The notes below the pieces were generated by a model that ran no database searches, was not told the DNA's origin, and saw only the letters and a program-made list of their open reading frames with translations. A DNA stretch of 64,000 nucleotides from Azospira oryzae (lineage in GTDB: Bacteria > Pseudomonadota > Gammaproteobacteria > Burkholderiales > Rhodocyclaceae): contig NZ_SHKM01000001.1 of the NCBI RefSeq assembly GCF_004217225.1, forward strand, positions 1,154,137-1,218,136, written 5' to 3'. How positions within the stretch are numbered: the first letter of the stretch is position 1; every line of letters begins with the position of its first letter. A program made the translations under genes and the position numbers. Shown one piece after another: positions 10,637-25,279 of the stretch.

Positions 10637-10658
10637 CACTATTACACTTCCGTTACAT
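10637..10658 (-). promoter_or_regulatory. putative PhoB-binding site (Pho box) upstream of pstS
   Basis: On the minus strand two TGTAA hexamer-like units (TGTAAC and TGTAAT) are repeated at an 11-base spacing, the spacing of Pho-box half sites (consensus CTGTCAT). A weak -10-like TAGGTA follows at about the expected distance. Position ahead of pstS supports the call; the half-site match is imperfect. Confidence 0.5.
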
Positions 10659-10711
10659 CGCTGTAATAAATCCGGACCGGCCCCCTCTTCCACCGGAAAG
10701 GCCAGCCAGGA

Positions 10712-10757
10712 TCAAGCAAAGACGGGCATCTTCGCCATGCCATGGCCAGGATGCCCG
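10712..10757 (-). terminator. possible terminator after glmM
   Basis: An 8-bp stem (CGGGCATC with GATGCCCG, 10723-10730 and 10750-10757) encloses a second small GCC/GGC pairing. On the minus strand it is followed by TCTTTGCTTG, a weak T tract. It lies about 50 bases after the glmM stop. Confidence 0.45.
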
Positions 10758-10804
10758 CCCTTCCTGCCTCCCCGGGATAGCCCCGGGAAAAATACCGCCC
10801 TGCC

Positions 10805-12160
10805 TTATTCGCCGACGGCCTGGCGCACAGCACCGGCCAGGTTCTCCGCCAGACGGGCGATCAGCTCGCCGTCCCGGCCCTCCACCATCACCCGCAACAG
10901 GGGTTCGGTGCCGGAAGCCCGCAGCAGCACCCTGCCCCGCCCGTCCAGCTCCGCCTCCACCGCCCGCTGGGCCGCGGCAATGGCAGGGCTGTCCTGCCAG
11001 GGGAAGCCCTTGGGCATGGGCACGTTGATCAGTTTCTGCGGATACAGCACCAGGTCGCCGAGCAGGGCCTTGAGGCTGCCGCCCTGCTGGCGCAGGGCCG
11101 CCAGCACCTGCAGCGCCGCGATGATGCCGTCGCCGGTGGTGTGCCGGTCGAGGCAGAGGATGTGGCCGGAATTTTCGCCGCCGTAGAGCCAGCCGTTCTG
11201 CACCAGCTTTTCCAGCACGTAGCGGTCGCCCACGGCAGCCCGGGCGAAGGGAATATCCAGGGCCTTGAGGGCATCTTCCAGGGCCAGGTTGGTCATCAGG
11301 GTGCCGGCCACGCCGGCCACCGGGCCCAAAGCCTGGCGACCGCGGACGATGGCGTAGAGCAGCTGGTCGCCGTCGTAGACGTTGCCCTCCCCGTCCACCA
11401 TCACCAGCCGGTCGCCGTCGCCGTCCAGGGCGATGCCCAGGTCGGCCCGCTGGCCCAGCACCGCTTCCTTGAGGGCCTTGGGCGCCGTGGCGCCAACGGC
11501 GGCGTTGATGTTGAGGCCGTCCGGACGGTTGCCGATGGCCACCACGTCCGCCCCCAGCTCGTGGAAGACGTCCGGCGCGATGTGGTAGGCGGCACCATGG
11601 GCGCAGTCCACCACGATCTTCAGGCCGCGCAGGTCCAGGTCGTTGGGGAAGGTGCTCTTGCAGAATTCGATGTAGCGGCCCCGGGCGTCGTCGATACGCC
11701 GGGCCTTGCCCAGGCGGTCCGAGGACACGCAGCCCATGGGCGCTTCCACGCCGGCCTCGATGGCATGTTCCACCGCATCCGGCAGCTTGGTGCCCTGGGC
11801 CGAGAAGAACTTGATGCCGTTATCGTAGAAGGGGTTGTGGGAAGCGGAGATGACGATGCCGGCCTGCAGGCGCAGGGCCCGGGTCAGGTAGGCCACCGCC
11901 GGGGTCGGCATGGGCCCCACCAGGCAGACATCGACGCCGGCGGCGGAAAAGCCGGCCTCCAGGGCCGCTTCCAGCATGTAGCCGGAAATCCGGGTGTCCT
12001 TGCCGATCAGCACCGCCGGACGCTCGCCGGCGGGCAGCCCGTCCTGGGCCACCAGCACCTGGCCGGCGCTGTAACCCAGGCGCATGGCGAAATCCGGCGT
12101 GATCGGCGCTTCGCCGACGCGGCCACGCACACCATCGGTACCGAAATATTTTCTGCTCAT
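10805..12160 (-). CDS. glmM: phosphoglucosamine mutase
   Basis: GlmM converts glucosamine-6-phosphate to glucosamine-1-phosphate for UDP-GlcNAc synthesis. The 451-residue product starts [17 protein letters not shown]. It carries the active-site phosphoserine loop in [16 protein letters not shown], the metal loop DGDGDR and the C-terminal phosphate-binding [15 protein letters not shown]. It lies 24 bases after folP, the usual folP-glmM pairing. Confidence 0.97.
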   Translation of the reverse strand: MSRKYFGTDGVRGRVGEAPITPDFAMRLGYSAGQVLVAQDGLPAGERPAVLIGKDTRISGYMLEAALEAGFSAAGVDVCLVGPMPTPAVAYLTRALRLQAGIVISASHNPFYDNGIKFFSAQGTKLPDAVEHAIEAGVEAPMGCVSSDRLGKARRIDDARGRYIEFCKSTFPNDLDLRGLKIVVDCAHGAAYHIAPDVFHELGADVVAIGNRPDGLNINAAVGATAPKALKEAVLGQRADLGIALDGDGDRLVMVDGEGNVYDGDQLLYAIVRGRQALGPVAGVAGTLMTNLALEDALKALDIPFARAAVGDRYVLEKLVQNGWLYGGENSGHILCLDRHTTGDGIIAALQVLAALRQQGGSLKALLGDLVLYPQKLINVPMPKGFPWQDSPAIAAAQRAVEAELDGRGRVLLRASGTEPLLRVMVEGRDGELIARLAENLAGAVRQAVGE

Positions 12161-12184
12161 GGTTGTCCTCGCAACTTTCAGTGT

Positions 12185-13009
12185 TCAGGCGGCCACGGCC
12201 TGCCAGACGGTCAGGGCGTCCCGGGTGGCGGCCACATCATGCACCCGCAGGATGCGGGCACCGCGCTGGGCAGCCAGGAGATGGGCCGTCACGCTGGCCG
12301 CCAGCCGCTCTGCCACGGGCTTGCCGGTGAGGGCGCCCAGCATGGTCTTGCGCGACATGCCGGCAAGGACGGGCAGGCCGTCCACCGTGGTTTCCGGCAG
12401 GTGGCGCAACAGGGCCAGGTTGTGTTCCAGAGTCTTGCCAAAGCCGAAGCCCGGGTCCAGCACCAAGCGCTCGTCGGCGATGCCGGCGGCCCGGGCGGCA
12501 GCGACCCGCCGGGCCAGGAAATCCCGCACCTCCGCCACCACATCGCCGTAGCTGGGCTGCTGCTGCATGGTGCGGGGTTCGCCCTGCATGTGCATGAGGC
12601 AGAGGCCGCAATCGCTGTCAGCCACAGCCTCCAGGGCGCCGGGATAGCTCAGGGCGGCGATGTCGTTGATCATGTCGGCGCCGGCCGCCAGCACGGCCCG
12701 CATCACTTCCGGCTTGTAGGTATCCACCGAGAGGGGCACGCCGCAATCCTTGAGGGCCGCCAGCACCGGCAGCAGCCGCTCCAGTTCTTCCTCCGCGGTG
12801 GCCGGGATGGCGCCGGGACGGGTCGATTCAGCCCCCAGGTCCAGCATGTCGGCACCGGCCGCAATCTGGGCCCGGGCGTGGGCCACGGCCCGTTCTGCAT
12901 CGGTGGCCAGGCCGTCGCCGGAAAAGGAGTCGGGGGTGAGATTGACGATCCCCATGATCAGGGGCCGTTCCAGGGAAAGGGTGAATTTCCCGCAGCGCAA
13001 AAGGGACAT
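12185..13009 (-). CDS. folP: dihydropteroate synthase
   Basis: FolP joins p-aminobenzoate to hydroxymethyl-dihydropterin diphosphate in folate synthesis. The TIM-barrel signatures are present: MGIVNLTPDSFSGDG, DLGAESTRPGA, the DMINDIA strand, DPGFGFGKT and the C-terminal RVHDVAATRDAL. I start it at ATG 13009 (274 residues). An in-frame TTG at 13024 would add five residues, but it lies in the T tract of the ftsH terminator. Ribosome sites are weak for both. Confidence 0.94.
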   Translation of the reverse strand: MSLLRCGKFTLSLERPLIMGIVNLTPDSFSGDGLATDAERAVAHARAQIAAGADMLDLGAESTRPGAIPATAEEELERLLPVLAALKDCGVPLSVDTYKPEVMRAVLAAGADMINDIAALSYPGALEAVADSDCGLCLMHMQGEPRTMQQQPSYGDVVAEVRDFLARRVAAARAAGIADERLVLDPGFGFGKTLEHNLALLRHLPETTVDGLPVLAGMSRKTMLGALTGKPVAERLAASVTAHLLAAQRGARILRVHDVAATRDALTVWQAVAA

Positions 13010-13023
13010 GTGGACAGCAGACA

Positions 13024-13056
13024 AAAGAAAAGGCCGGAAGGATGATCCTCCCGGCC
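13024..13056 (-). terminator. rho-independent terminator after ftsH
   Basis: On the minus strand a GGCCGG/CCGGCC stem with an inner AGGA/TCCT pairing (13032-13056) is followed by TTTTCTTTTG. It lies about 33 bases after the ftsH stop and just before folP. It therefore partly separates ftsH from folP-glmM, which are often regarded as one operon. Confidence 0.82.
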
Positions 13057-13088
13057 CCGTATTGTAACGCCTGGCAACCAGGCCGTGA

Positions 13089-14972
<1,884 letters not shown>

Positions 14973-15063
14973 GTGTGCTCCTCTCGCCGCTCAACGGCGG
15001 CTAAACCTCGAATGCCACGAATGGTCCATTCTAAACCGAAAGCCGGTCTGACAGCAGGCGGGG

Positions 15064-15696
15064 CTATACGGACCCACCATGTTTGAGACGCCGGCCGAGC
15101 AGATAGAGTTCCGGACTGCGATCCCGGGACGACTTGGGCTTGCGTGTCGCCACCACCTCGAAGGTCTCCCGCATGGCCGCCAGGAACTCGTTGAAACCGC
15201 TGCCCTGGAAGACTTTGACGAGGAATGCGCCATCCGGCTTGAGGTGCTCCCGGGCGAATTCCAGGGCCAGTTCGCACAGATAGATGGAGCGCGCCTGATC
15301 GGAAACGTTCACCCCCGATATATTGGGGGCCATGTCCGAAAGTACAAGCCCCACCTGGCGCCCCGCCAGGCGCGACTCGAACTCCCGCAGCACCGATTCC
15401 TCGCGGAAATCCCCCTGCATGAAGTCCACCCCGGCGATACCCTGCATTTCCAGAAGGTCGATGGCGAATACCTTGCCGCCCTCCCCCACCCGCTGCACGG
15501 CCACCTGGCACCAGCCGCCGGGGGCCGCCCCCAGGTCCACCACCACCTCGCCGGGTTTGAGGAGTTTGTCCTTGTCGTCGATCTCGAGCAGCTTGAAGGA
15601 GGCGCGGGAACGCCAGCCCTCGGCCTTGGCCCGATGGACAAAATGATCATTGACGTGTTCTTGCAGCCACGCCTTGCTGGTCTTGGAACGTGCCAT
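15064..15696 (-). CDS. rlmE: 23S rRNA 2'-O-ribose U2552 methyltransferase RlmE (FtsJ/RrmJ)
   Basis: RlmE uses S-adenosylmethionine to methylate U2552 of 23S rRNA in the assembling 50S subunit. The 210-residue product has the substrate-binding [12 protein letters not shown] region with a catalytic Lys, the SAM loop [28 protein letters not shown] with the catalytic Asp, and [11 protein letters not shown] with the second Lys. It lies upstream of ftsH and divergent from yhbY, a conserved neighbourhood. Confidence 0.97.
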   Translation of the reverse strand: MARSKTSKAWLQEHVNDHFVHRAKAEGWRSRASFKLLEIDDKDKLLKPGEVVVDLGAAPGGWCQVAVQRVGEGGKVFAIDLLEMQGIAGVDFMQGDFREESVLREFESRLAGRQVGLVLSDMAPNISGVNVSDQARSIYLCELALEFAREHLKPDGAFLVKVFQGSGFNEFLAAMRETFEVVATRKPKSSRDRSPELYLLGRRLKHGGSV

Positions 15697-15731
15697 CCAG
15701 TAGAATCCGCGTTTTGAATCAGGTGCTTCCT

Positions 15732-16088
15732 ATGCTTTCCCTCAATGCCGACCAGCGCCGCGCTCTGCGAGCCCGTGCCCATTCCCTCGACCCCGTCGTC
15801 AGCATCAGCCAGAACGGCCTCTCTGAAGGGGTGATGAAGGAGATCGACGCCTCCCTGAAGAGCCATGAGCTCATCAAGGTCCGGGTGTACAACGACAACC
15901 GGGAAGAACGGGAACAGTTCCTCCAGGAAATCTGCCAGCAACTCGACGCTGCCCCGGTGCAGCACATCGGCAAACTGCTGGTACTGTGGCGCCCCACTCT
16001 GGACGCCGCCGGCAAGCCGGTCAAGGCCCCCCCCCAGCGCCGTCCCCGCTCCGCCCCCCGCCGCACCAAGCGCAGCTTCCAGGCCTGA
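15732..16088 (+). CDS. yhbY: YhbY-family CRM-domain RNA-binding protein
   Basis: A single CRM-domain protein that associates with pre-50S particles in E. coli. The ATG at 15732 gives 118 residues starting MLSLNADQRRALRARAHSLD. The frame is open upstream to 15690, but that would overlap rlmE and lacks family similarity. The core shows VSISQNGLSEGVMKEID and ELIKVRV, then the HIGKLLVLWRP strand. The last 25 residues are an Arg/Pro/Lys-rich basic tail likely to contact RNA. It is divergent from rlmE with a 35-base shared promoter region. Confidence 0.92.
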   Translation: MLSLNADQRRALRARAHSLDPVVSISQNGLSEGVMKEIDASLKSHELIKVRVYNDNREEREQFLQEICQQLDAAPVQHIGKLLVLWRPTLDAAGKPVKAPPQRRPRSAPRRTKRSFQA

Positions 16089-16104
16089 ACAGGCACGCCG
16101 GTGG

Positions 16105-16596
16105 TCAGGCCACAGCAGGCCGCCGGCTCTCCACCCCCCCCAGCATCACCAGAATCAGCCCCGCCAGGCTCTGCAGCAGGTAGAGGGCGCTGGACAAGGC
16201 ATGCCAGAAGGCGAACTCCGGCCCCAGGGACGCCACGTCCGGCGGCAAGGGAGGCAATTGGGCCTTGATGCCGGCAATCACCGGCTGCAGCCAGAACAGC
16301 TGGGCCGCCGCCAGCAGCCACAACACCGACAGCAACAGCAGACGCAGCCGCCGCTCGCGGCCGGCCGCCTGGGTGTAACGCACATAAACCAGGAGCAGGA
16401 TGCCGGCCACCATGCCGATCCAGCCGACGATGAAGAACAGCTTGCCCGCCACTTCCCCGGCCACCAGCCTGGGCAGGCTGGCAAACAGCACCGGCGCAGC
16501 CAGGTAACCCACCGCCCACAGGGCACCGACCCAGAGGACCAGCAGTCCGCGGCAGAGCGCCGTGGCCAGGCGGGACAGGACGGCAGGCTTGGTCAT
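16105..16596 (-). CDS. DUF4149 integral membrane protein
   Basis: A 163-residue protein with four hydrophobic segments, at about 12-36, 48-72, 82-103 and 133-155. The arrangement and sequence (VGALWAVGYLAAPVLF, then GWIGMVAGILLLVYV) match the DUF4149 family, of unknown function. It lies after greA on the same strand and converges with yhbY, with 16 bases between the two stops. A terminator separates it from greA, so it may have its own promoter or depend on read-through. Confidence 0.85.
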   Translation of the reverse strand: MTKPAVLSRLATALCRGLLVLWVGALWAVGYLAAPVLFASLPRLVAGEVAGKLFFIVGWIGMVAGILLLVYVRYTQAAGRERRLRLLLLSVLWLLAAAQLFWLQPVIAGIKAQLPPLPPDVASLGPEFAFWHALSSALYLLQSLAGLILVMLGGVESRRPAVA

Positions 16597-16610
16597 CTTT
16601 GGTTCAAGAC

Positions 16611-16667
16611 AAAAACCAAGGCCCTGCCACCGCTGCCAGGACAGCGGCAGATCGGTTGAACAGGGCC
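16611..16667 (-). terminator. terminator after greA
   Basis: On the minus strand GGCCCTG pairs with CAGGGCC (16661-16667 with 16620-16626) around an inner CTGCCGCTG/CAGCGGTGG hairpin. It is followed after TTGG by TTTTT (16611-16615). It begins about 26 bases after the greA stop. Confidence 0.7.
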
Positions 16668-16692
16668 CGGGACATGATGGGTTACGCCAGAC

Positions 16693-17169
16693 TTATTCGT
16701 AACGCACGTCGAGGATTTCATACTCCCGCAGGCCGCCCGGAGCCTGCACCTGGGCGATATCGCCGGCATACTTGCCGATCAGGGCGCGGGCCAGGGGGGA
16801 GTTGAAGGAAATCTTGCTTTCCTTGATGTCCGCCTCATCTTCGCCCACGATCTGGTAGGTCACCTGGGCACCGGAATCCTGGTCCTCCAGATCGACGGTG
16901 GCGCCGAAAACGCAGCGTCCGTCCGCATCCAGGGCCTGGGGATCGATGATCTGGGAATGGGAAAGCTTGCCTTCCACTTCCTGGATCCGGCCCTCGATGA
17001 AGCCCTGGCGCTCCTTGGCGGCATCGTACTCGGCATTTTCCGAGAGGTCGCCGTGGGAACGGGCTTCGGCAATGGCGGCAATGACATTGGGCCGATCCAC
17101 CGTCTTCAAGCGGTGCAGTTCGGCGCGAAGTTTCTCGGCGCCCTTAACGGTCAGAGGAATCTTGCTCAT
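16693..17169 (-). CDS. greA: transcription elongation factor GreA
   Basis: GreA stimulates cleavage of backtracked RNA by RNA polymerase. The 158-residue product has the N-terminal coiled-coil (about 1-75) with the tip acidic residues in [15 protein letters not shown], then the globular FKBP-like domain ending [12 protein letters not shown]. Length and motifs are standard. It lies downstream of carB, from which a terminator separates it. Confidence 0.97.
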   Translation of the reverse strand: MSKIPLTVKGAEKLRAELHRLKTVDRPNVIAAIAEARSHGDLSENAEYDAAKERQGFIEGRIQEVEGKLSHSQIIDPQALDADGRCVFGATVDLEDQDSGAQVTYQIVGEDEADIKESKISFNSPLARALIGKYAGDIAQVQAPGGLREYEILDVRYE

Positions 17170-17182
17170 AGCGCGTCTATCA

Positions 17183-17222
17183 AAGCAAAACCGCCGGCGC
17201 CCCGATGGGGCGTTCCCGGCGG
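17183..17222 (-). terminator. terminator after carB
   Basis: On the minus strand CCGCCGG and CGCCCC pair with GGGGCG and CCGGCGG (17191-17222) in a 13-bp stem with a small bulge and 3-base loop. It is followed by TTTTGCTTTG. It starts 17 bases after the carB stop. Confidence 0.85.
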
Positions 17223-17238
17223 CGAGGGTTAGGATTGA

Positions 17239-20445
<3,207 letters not shown>

Positions 20446-20448
20446 GAG

Positions 20449-21597
20449 TTACTTTCCCTCGGCCTTTTTGTCTTGCATCAGCTTGATGAAACGGTCGAAC
20501 AGATAGGCCACGTCATGGGGGCCCGGGCTCGCCTCGGGGTGGCCCTGGAAGGAGAAGGCCGGCACGTCGGTGCGGGCGATGCCTTGCAGGGAGCCGTCGA
20601 ACAGGGACACGTGGGTCGCCCGCACATTGGCCGGCAGGGTGTCCGCATCCACGGCGAAGCCGTGGTTCTGGCTGGTGATCAGCACCTGGTTGGTGTCCAG
20701 ATCCTTGACCGGATGGTTGGCACCGTGGTGGCCGAACTTCATCTTCAGGGTCTTGGCGCCGGAAGCCAGGGCCAGCAGCTGGTGGCCCAGGCAGATGCCA
20801 TAGGTGGGCACGCCGGCCGCCAGGATTTCACGGATGGCGGTGATGGCATAGTCACAGGGCTCGGGGTCGCCGGGGCCGTTGGAGAGGAAGACGCCATCCG
20901 GCTTGTACTTCAGCACCTCGGCCGCAGGAGTCTGGGCCGGCACCACGGTGACGTCGCAGCCGCGGGAAGCCAGCATGCGCAGGATGTTGGTCTTGACGCC
21001 GTAGTCGTATGCCACCACCTTGAACTTGGCGGCGGGGGCGGCGGCGTAACCCTTCAGGGTCCACTCGCCTTCGCTGAACTGGTAGGGGGAATCGACGCTG
21101 ACCACCTTGGCCAGGTCCATGCCGGCCAGACCCGGGAAAGCGCGGGCTTCGGCCAGGGCCTTGGCTTCGTCGGCCACGCCGGCGATGATGCAGCCGGCCT
21201 GGGCGCCCTTTTCGCGCAGGATGCGGGTCAGCTTGCGGGTGTCGATGCCGGCGATGGCAACGACGCCATGCTGCTTCAGATAGTCGGGCAGGGTCTGCTC
21301 GATACGCCAGTTGGAAGCGCGGATCGGCAGGTCGCGGATGACCAGGCCGGCGGCAAAGTTGGCGCGGGACTCGAAGTCCTCCGCATTGCAGCCGGTGTTG
21401 CCGATGTGGGGATAGGTGAGGGTGACAATCTGACGGCAGTAGGACGGGTCGGTCAGGATTTCCTGGTAACCGGTCATGGCCGTGTTGAACACCACTTCAC
21501 CGCTGGTGGTGCCCTCGGCACCGATGGCGTAACCGCGGAACACGGTGCCGTCGGCCAGGGCAAGCAGGGCGGGCGAAAAGGCAGGAAGCAGGGACAC
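20449..21597 (-). CDS. carA: carbamoyl-phosphate synthase small subunit (glutamine amidotransferase)
   Basis: CarA hydrolyses glutamine and sends ammonia to CarB. The frame is open to 21687, but the GTG at 21597 is the likely start. It has a GGAG ribosome site at the right distance and gives 382 residues, the same as E. coli CarA. The class I amidotransferase triad is present: Cys in [13 protein letters not shown], and His and Glu in [14 protein letters not shown] long leader with a hairpin lies between its promoter and the start. Confidence 0.96.
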   Translation of the reverse strand: MSLLPAFSPALLALADGTVFRGYAIGAEGTTSGEVVFNTAMTGYQEILTDPSYCRQIVTLTYPHIGNTGCNAEDFESRANFAAGLVIRDLPIRASNWRIEQTLPDYLKQHGVVAIAGIDTRKLTRILREKGAQAGCIIAGVADEAKALAEARAFPGLAGMDLAKVVSVDSPYQFSEGEWTLKGYAAAPAAKFKVVAYDYGVKTNILRMLASRGCDVTVVPAQTPAAEVLKYKPDGVFLSNGPGDPEPCDYAITAIREILAAGVPTYGICLGHQLLALASGAKTLKMKFGHHGANHPVKDLDTNQVLITSQNHGFAVDADTLPANVRATHVSLFDGSLQGIARTDVPAFSFQGHPEASPGPHDVAYLFDRFIKLMQDKKAEGK

Positions 21598-21701
21598 AAA
21601 AGACTCCGGGCGGCGAATTCGTGGTACTCGTGACGCGCTGTCGGACCCCGGACAGCCCTGCCGCCACACAGGCAGGACCGGTTTCACCGGGGTACATACG
21701 C

Positions 21702-21733
21702 AAAGCGGGATGGGCTCAGCGCCCTCCCGCTTT
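21702..21733 (-). other. stable hairpin in the carAB 5' leader
   Basis: AAAGCGGGA (21702-21710) pairs with TCCCGCTTT (21725-21733), with an inner GGGC/GCCC pair and a 5-base loop, about 13 bp in total. In the minus-strand transcript it begins about 19 bases after the predicted start. No T tract follows, so it is not a simple terminator. It may stabilise the transcript or act in attenuation. Confidence 0.6.
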
Positions 21734-21758
21734 CACGAATTGATTTTTTAACCGCACT

Positions 21759-21788
21759 ATTATAGCCGACTGCCCCCTTTTGGGGCAA
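21759..21788 (-). promoter_or_regulatory. sigma-70 promoter for carAB
   Basis: On the minus strand TTGCCC (21783-21788) and a perfect TATAAT (21759-21764) are 18 bases apart. The predicted start is near 21752, so the carA message has a leader of about 155 bases. It lies between the dapB stop and carA, so carAB need not depend on dapB transcription. Confidence 0.75.
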
Positions 21789-21844
21789 TCGCGGCGCAGC
21801 ACTTCACGGCCTAGAGCGGCTTCGCGGCCGACTCCGGAGGAGAC

Positions 21845-22654
<810 letters not shown>

Positions 22655-23185
22655 TTACAGTCCAACCTTATCCAGCATTCGTCCAAAGAAGCCCCGCTCG
22701 CTGTCGGGCGGCGGCGCCTGCACACTTCCGTCCTCGGGAATGGACCCAAGGTCGATCACCTGCTGCCGGGTCGGCGGCACCACGTCACCGCCGGCCTCGC
22801 CGGCCTGGGCCGCCACCACGTCGCCGCCGACGCGGGCCAACTTGCCGTCAGCAAAGAAAACGGAGAACTTGCGGGTCTCGGTTTCCCCTGTCTTGCCCTT
22901 TTCCAGCCGATAGACGTAATCCCAGCGTTCACCGTGGAAAATGTCCATCAACATGGGCGTCCCCAGGATGTAGCGCACCTGGTCCTTGCTCAGCCCGGGG
23001 CGCAGTTGGGCCACCATATCCTGGGTCAGGACATTGCCCTGCTGCACATCGATTTTGTATTCGGTGACGATACGGGGAACGGAGCATCCGGCGAGCAAGG
23101 TCGAGGAAACGACCAGGGCCGAAAGGAAAATCCGGGAACTATGGCGGAAATGGCCATCAAAGGCAGGGATATGGAAGCGACTCAT
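22655..23185 (-). CDS. bamE: outer membrane protein assembly factor BamE (lipoprotein)
   Basis: BamE is a lipoprotein of the BAM complex that inserts outer membrane beta-barrels. A lipobox (STLLAGC) ends a hydrophobic signal segment (IFLSALVV). The mature part has the SmpA/OmlA signature [20 protein letters not shown] and [18 protein letters not shown] start it at ATG 23185 (176 residues). A longer start at 23239 overlaps a promoter-like TATGAT and would put 51 residues before the lipid Cys. The C-terminal 50 residues form a Pro/Gly-rich extension. It is divergent from fur. Confidence 0.9.
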   Translation of the reverse strand: MSRFHIPAFDGHFRHSSRIFLSALVVSSTLLAGCSVPRIVTEYKIDVQQGNVLTQDMVAQLRPGLSKDQVRYILGTPMLMDIFHGERWDYVYRLEKGKTGETETRKFSVFFADGKLARVGGDVVAAQAGEAGGDVVPPTRQQVIDLGSIPEDGSVQAPPPDSERGFFGRMLDKVGL

Positions 23186-23279
23186 GCGGCAAAACGCTGG
23201 ATTCCAGCGGTGTCCAAGCAAAGTGAATCGGTATATCATAGCCCAAAAAATCAGACCAACCTATCAAATAGGGTGCGAC

Positions 23280-23750
23280 ATGAGCAATTCCCAGAGCCTG
23301 AAGAGCATCGGTCTCAAGGCCACCTTTCCCCGACTCAAGATTCTGGACCTGTTCGAAAAGAGCAACGTCCGCCACCTCTCCGCCGAAGACGTCTATAAGC
23401 TCCTCATCGCCGAAGGCATGGACATCGGCCTGGCCACGGTTTACCGGGTCCTGACCCAGTTCGAGCAGGCCGGCATCCTGGAACGCCACTTTTTCGAATC
23501 CGGCCGTGCCGTCTTCGAAATGAACGAGGGCAAGCATCACGACCACCTGGTCTGCGTCAATTGCGGCCGGGTGGAAGAGTTCTACGACCCCGAGATCGAG
23601 CGGCGCCAGAACAAGATCGCCAAGGAACGGGGCTTCGCCATCCAGGAGCACGCCCTCTACCTCTACGCCGAGTGCCTCAAGGAAAACTGTCCCCACCGCA
23701 ACTCCCCGGACGCCCACGTGGACAAGCACCACCTGCCCCACGACGCCTGA
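23280..23750 (+). CDS. fur: ferric uptake regulator Fur
   Basis: Fur is the Fe(II)-dependent repressor of iron uptake. The 156-residue product has a winged helix ([36 protein letters not shown]), the metal-site [16 protein letters not shown] and a second Cys pair, CLKENCPH. The ATG at 23280 matches the family start ([15 protein letters not shown]). The divergent bamE-fur arrangement is widely conserved in Beta- and Gammaproteobacteria. A strong terminator follows. Confidence 0.97.
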   Translation: MSNSQSLKSIGLKATFPRLKILDLFEKSNVRHLSAEDVYKLLIAEGMDIGLATVYRVLTQFEQAGILERHFFESGRAVFEMNEGKHHDHLVCVNCGRVEEFYDPEIERRQNKIAKERGFAIQEHALYLYAECLKENCPHRNSPDAHVDKHHLPHDA

Positions 23751-23773
23751 CCCTCCCATTCCTTTGCCATGAC

Positions 23774-23800
23774 GCCGGGGCTTGCCCCGGCTTTTATTTT
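23774..23800 (+). terminator. terminator after fur
   Basis: GCCGGGG and CCCCGGC (7 bp, 4-base loop, 23774-23791) are followed by TTTTATTTT. It lies 23 bases after the fur stop, and its T tract ends two bases before the ATG of the next gene. Confidence 0.9.
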
Positions 23801-23802
23801 GT

Positions 23803-24369
23803 ATGGACGCCCTCCTCACCTCCACCCTGCTGGTCGCCCTGGCTGAAATCGGCGACAAGACCCAACTTCTCTCCTTCGTCCTGGCGGCACGCCTGCGCCG
23901 GCCCTGGGCTATCATCGCCGGCATCTTCGTCGCCACCGTGGCCAACCATGCCCTGGCCGGTTCCGTCGGAGCCTGGGCCGCCTCCCTGCTGAGCCCGGAA
24001 ATCCTGCGCTGGTCGGTGGGCATCCTGTTCATCGCCTTCGGCCTGTGGACCCTGAAGCCGGACACCCTGGACGACGACGAGACCCCCAAGACCCTGGCCC
24101 GCGGCGCCTTCATCACGGCCCTGATCGCCTTCTTCCTGGCGGAGATGGGGGACAAGACCCAGTTCGCCACGGTGGCCCTGGCCGCCCGCTTCGATTCCCT
24201 GGCCGCCGTGGTCCTGGGCACCACCCTGGGCATGATGATCGCCAACGTGCCGGCCGTGCTGATCGGCGAAAAGCTGGCCCATCGCCTGCCTCTGGACTGG
24301 ATCCGCCGCCTCGCCGCCCTGGTCTTCGTCCTGACCGGCGGCGCCACCCTGCTGACCACCGGCGCTTGA
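23803..24369 (+). CDS. GDT1/UPF0016 (TMEM165) family putative manganese exporter
   Basis: A 188-residue membrane protein with two copies of the family signature E-x-G-D-[KR]-[TS]: ALAEIGDKTQLLSFVLA at the start and FFLAEMGDKTQFATVALA in the middle. The two halves of three helices each are typical of this cation/Ca-Mn exporter family, and bacterial members such as MneA export Mn(II). The ATG at 23803 has no ribosome site and sits directly behind the fur terminator. A TTG at 23782 is also in frame but inside the hairpin. Position next to fur suggests a role in metal balance (inference). Confidence 0.88.
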   Translation: MDALLTSTLLVALAEIGDKTQLLSFVLAARLRRPWAIIAGIFVATVANHALAGSVGAWAASLLSPEILRWSVGILFIAFGLWTLKPDTLDDDETPKTLARGAFITALIAFFLAEMGDKTQFATVALAARFDSLAAVVLGTTLGMMIANVPAVLIGEKLAHRLPLDWIRRLAALVFVLTGGATLLTTGA

Positions 24370-24394
24370 CCCCCTGGGAGGGGCGGGGTATAAC
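24366..24394 (+). promoter_or_regulatory. sigma-70 promoter for the solute-binding protein gene
   Basis: TTGACC (24366-24371) and TATAAC (24389-24394) are exactly 17 bases apart, near consensus. The -35 overlaps the stop codon of the upstream exporter gene. The start would be near 24401, about 27 bases before the next ATG. Confidence 0.72.
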
Positions 24395-24427
24395 TTTTGT
24401 TCTACATCGTTACGCCTATGCGCCTCC

Positions 24428-25279
24428 ATGGGGTTTTCCCGTCGATCCCTGTCCCGCCATGCGCTGGCCCTGTTCTGCCTGGGCCTGTCGGCTCTCGCCC
24501 ATAGCGGCGACACGGCCACGGCCGGCCTGCGGGTGGGCCTCATGCACAGCGAACCCTGGGCCTACTACAGCCGGGACGGCGGCGGCGAACGCAAGAGCCA
24601 GCTCAGCGGCGTGTTCGTGGACATCAGCCGGGAACTGGCCAGGGAAACCGGCCTCAGCCTGGAACTGAACACCCTGCCCTATGGCCGGGTCGGCAAGGAG
24701 CTGCAGAGCGGCGACTGCGACCTGACCTATCTGATCCGCTCCGACGACCGGGATGCCTATGTCGAGTACGCGGGCTACCTCTTCAGCTTCCACACCCTGG
24801 TGCTGGCCCGCCCCGGCAGCACCCTGCGCAGCTACGACGACCTGCAGGGCCTGCGCATCGGCCTGGTCAAGGACATCCGCCTCAACCCCCGTTTCGACGG
24901 CGACGCCGGTTTGAACAAGGTGGAAGTGCGGGACTACGAAACCCTGGTGGACATGTTCCTCAGCGGCCGCCTGGACGCCATCGCCGGCAACAGCATCTCC
25001 CTGCACCACCTGCTGCAGAAGCGGGGCTACCCGAGCCAGCCCTGGCCGCGCCTGATGCTGCAGAAGACCGAGGTGTGGGCCCAGATGTCGAAGAAATCCC
25101 CCCAGCTCGGCCACCTGCCCCGCATCCGCAGCGCGGTGGAAAAACTGCGCAGCGAAGGCTTCTTCGAGAATGCCGTGCAGCGCTACCGCCCCGCGGCGGA
25201 ATCCGCGCCTCAGGCGAAGAGATCGACGCGGGAACGGGAAACGGCCGTTTCCCTGACGCCCACGCTCTCCAGCCGATAG
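24428..25279 (+). CDS. orphan periplasmic solute-binding protein (SBP_bac_3-like)
   Basis: A 283-residue protein with an N-terminal signal peptide (RRSLSRHALALFCLGLSALAHS). The periplasmic binding fold resembles amino-acid binding proteins of ABC transporters: GLRVGLMHSEPWAYY, VFVDISRELARETGLSLEL, then a DLQGLRIGLVKD hinge region. No permease or ATPase is adjacent, so the partner is unknown; it could serve a remote transporter or a sensor. The last 24 codons overlap tail-to-tail with the gene on the other strand. The start has no clear ribosome site. Confidence 0.8.
   Translation: MGFSRRSLSRHALALFCLGLSALAHSGDTATAGLRVGLMHSEPWAYYSRDGGGERKSQLSGVFVDISRELARETGLSLELNTLPYGRVGKELQSGDCDLTYLIRSDDRDAYVEYAGYLFSFHTLVLARPGSTLRSYDDLQGLRIGLVKDIRLNPRFDGDAGLNKVEVRDYETLVDMFLSGRLDAIAGNSISLHHLLQKRGYPSQPWPRLMLQKTEVWAQMSKKSPQLGHLPRIRSAVEKLRSEGFFENAVQRYRPAAESAPQAKRSTRERETAVSLTPTLSSR

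Noticed and set aside
10762-10795. CCCCGGG/CCCGGGG hairpin after glmM as a terminator
   Set aside because: The A tract is on the wrong side for the minus-strand gene: in the glmM transcript the T residues precede the stem.
13010-13024. TTG start of folP at 13024
   Set aside because: It falls in the T tract of the ftsH terminator and lacks a ribosome site; ATG 13009 is the simpler choice.
23186-23239. Longer BamE start at 23239
   Set aside because: It would place 51 residues before the lipid-modified Cys, and it overlaps a TATGAT/GATATA promoter-like element. The ATG at 23185 gives a more normal signal peptide.
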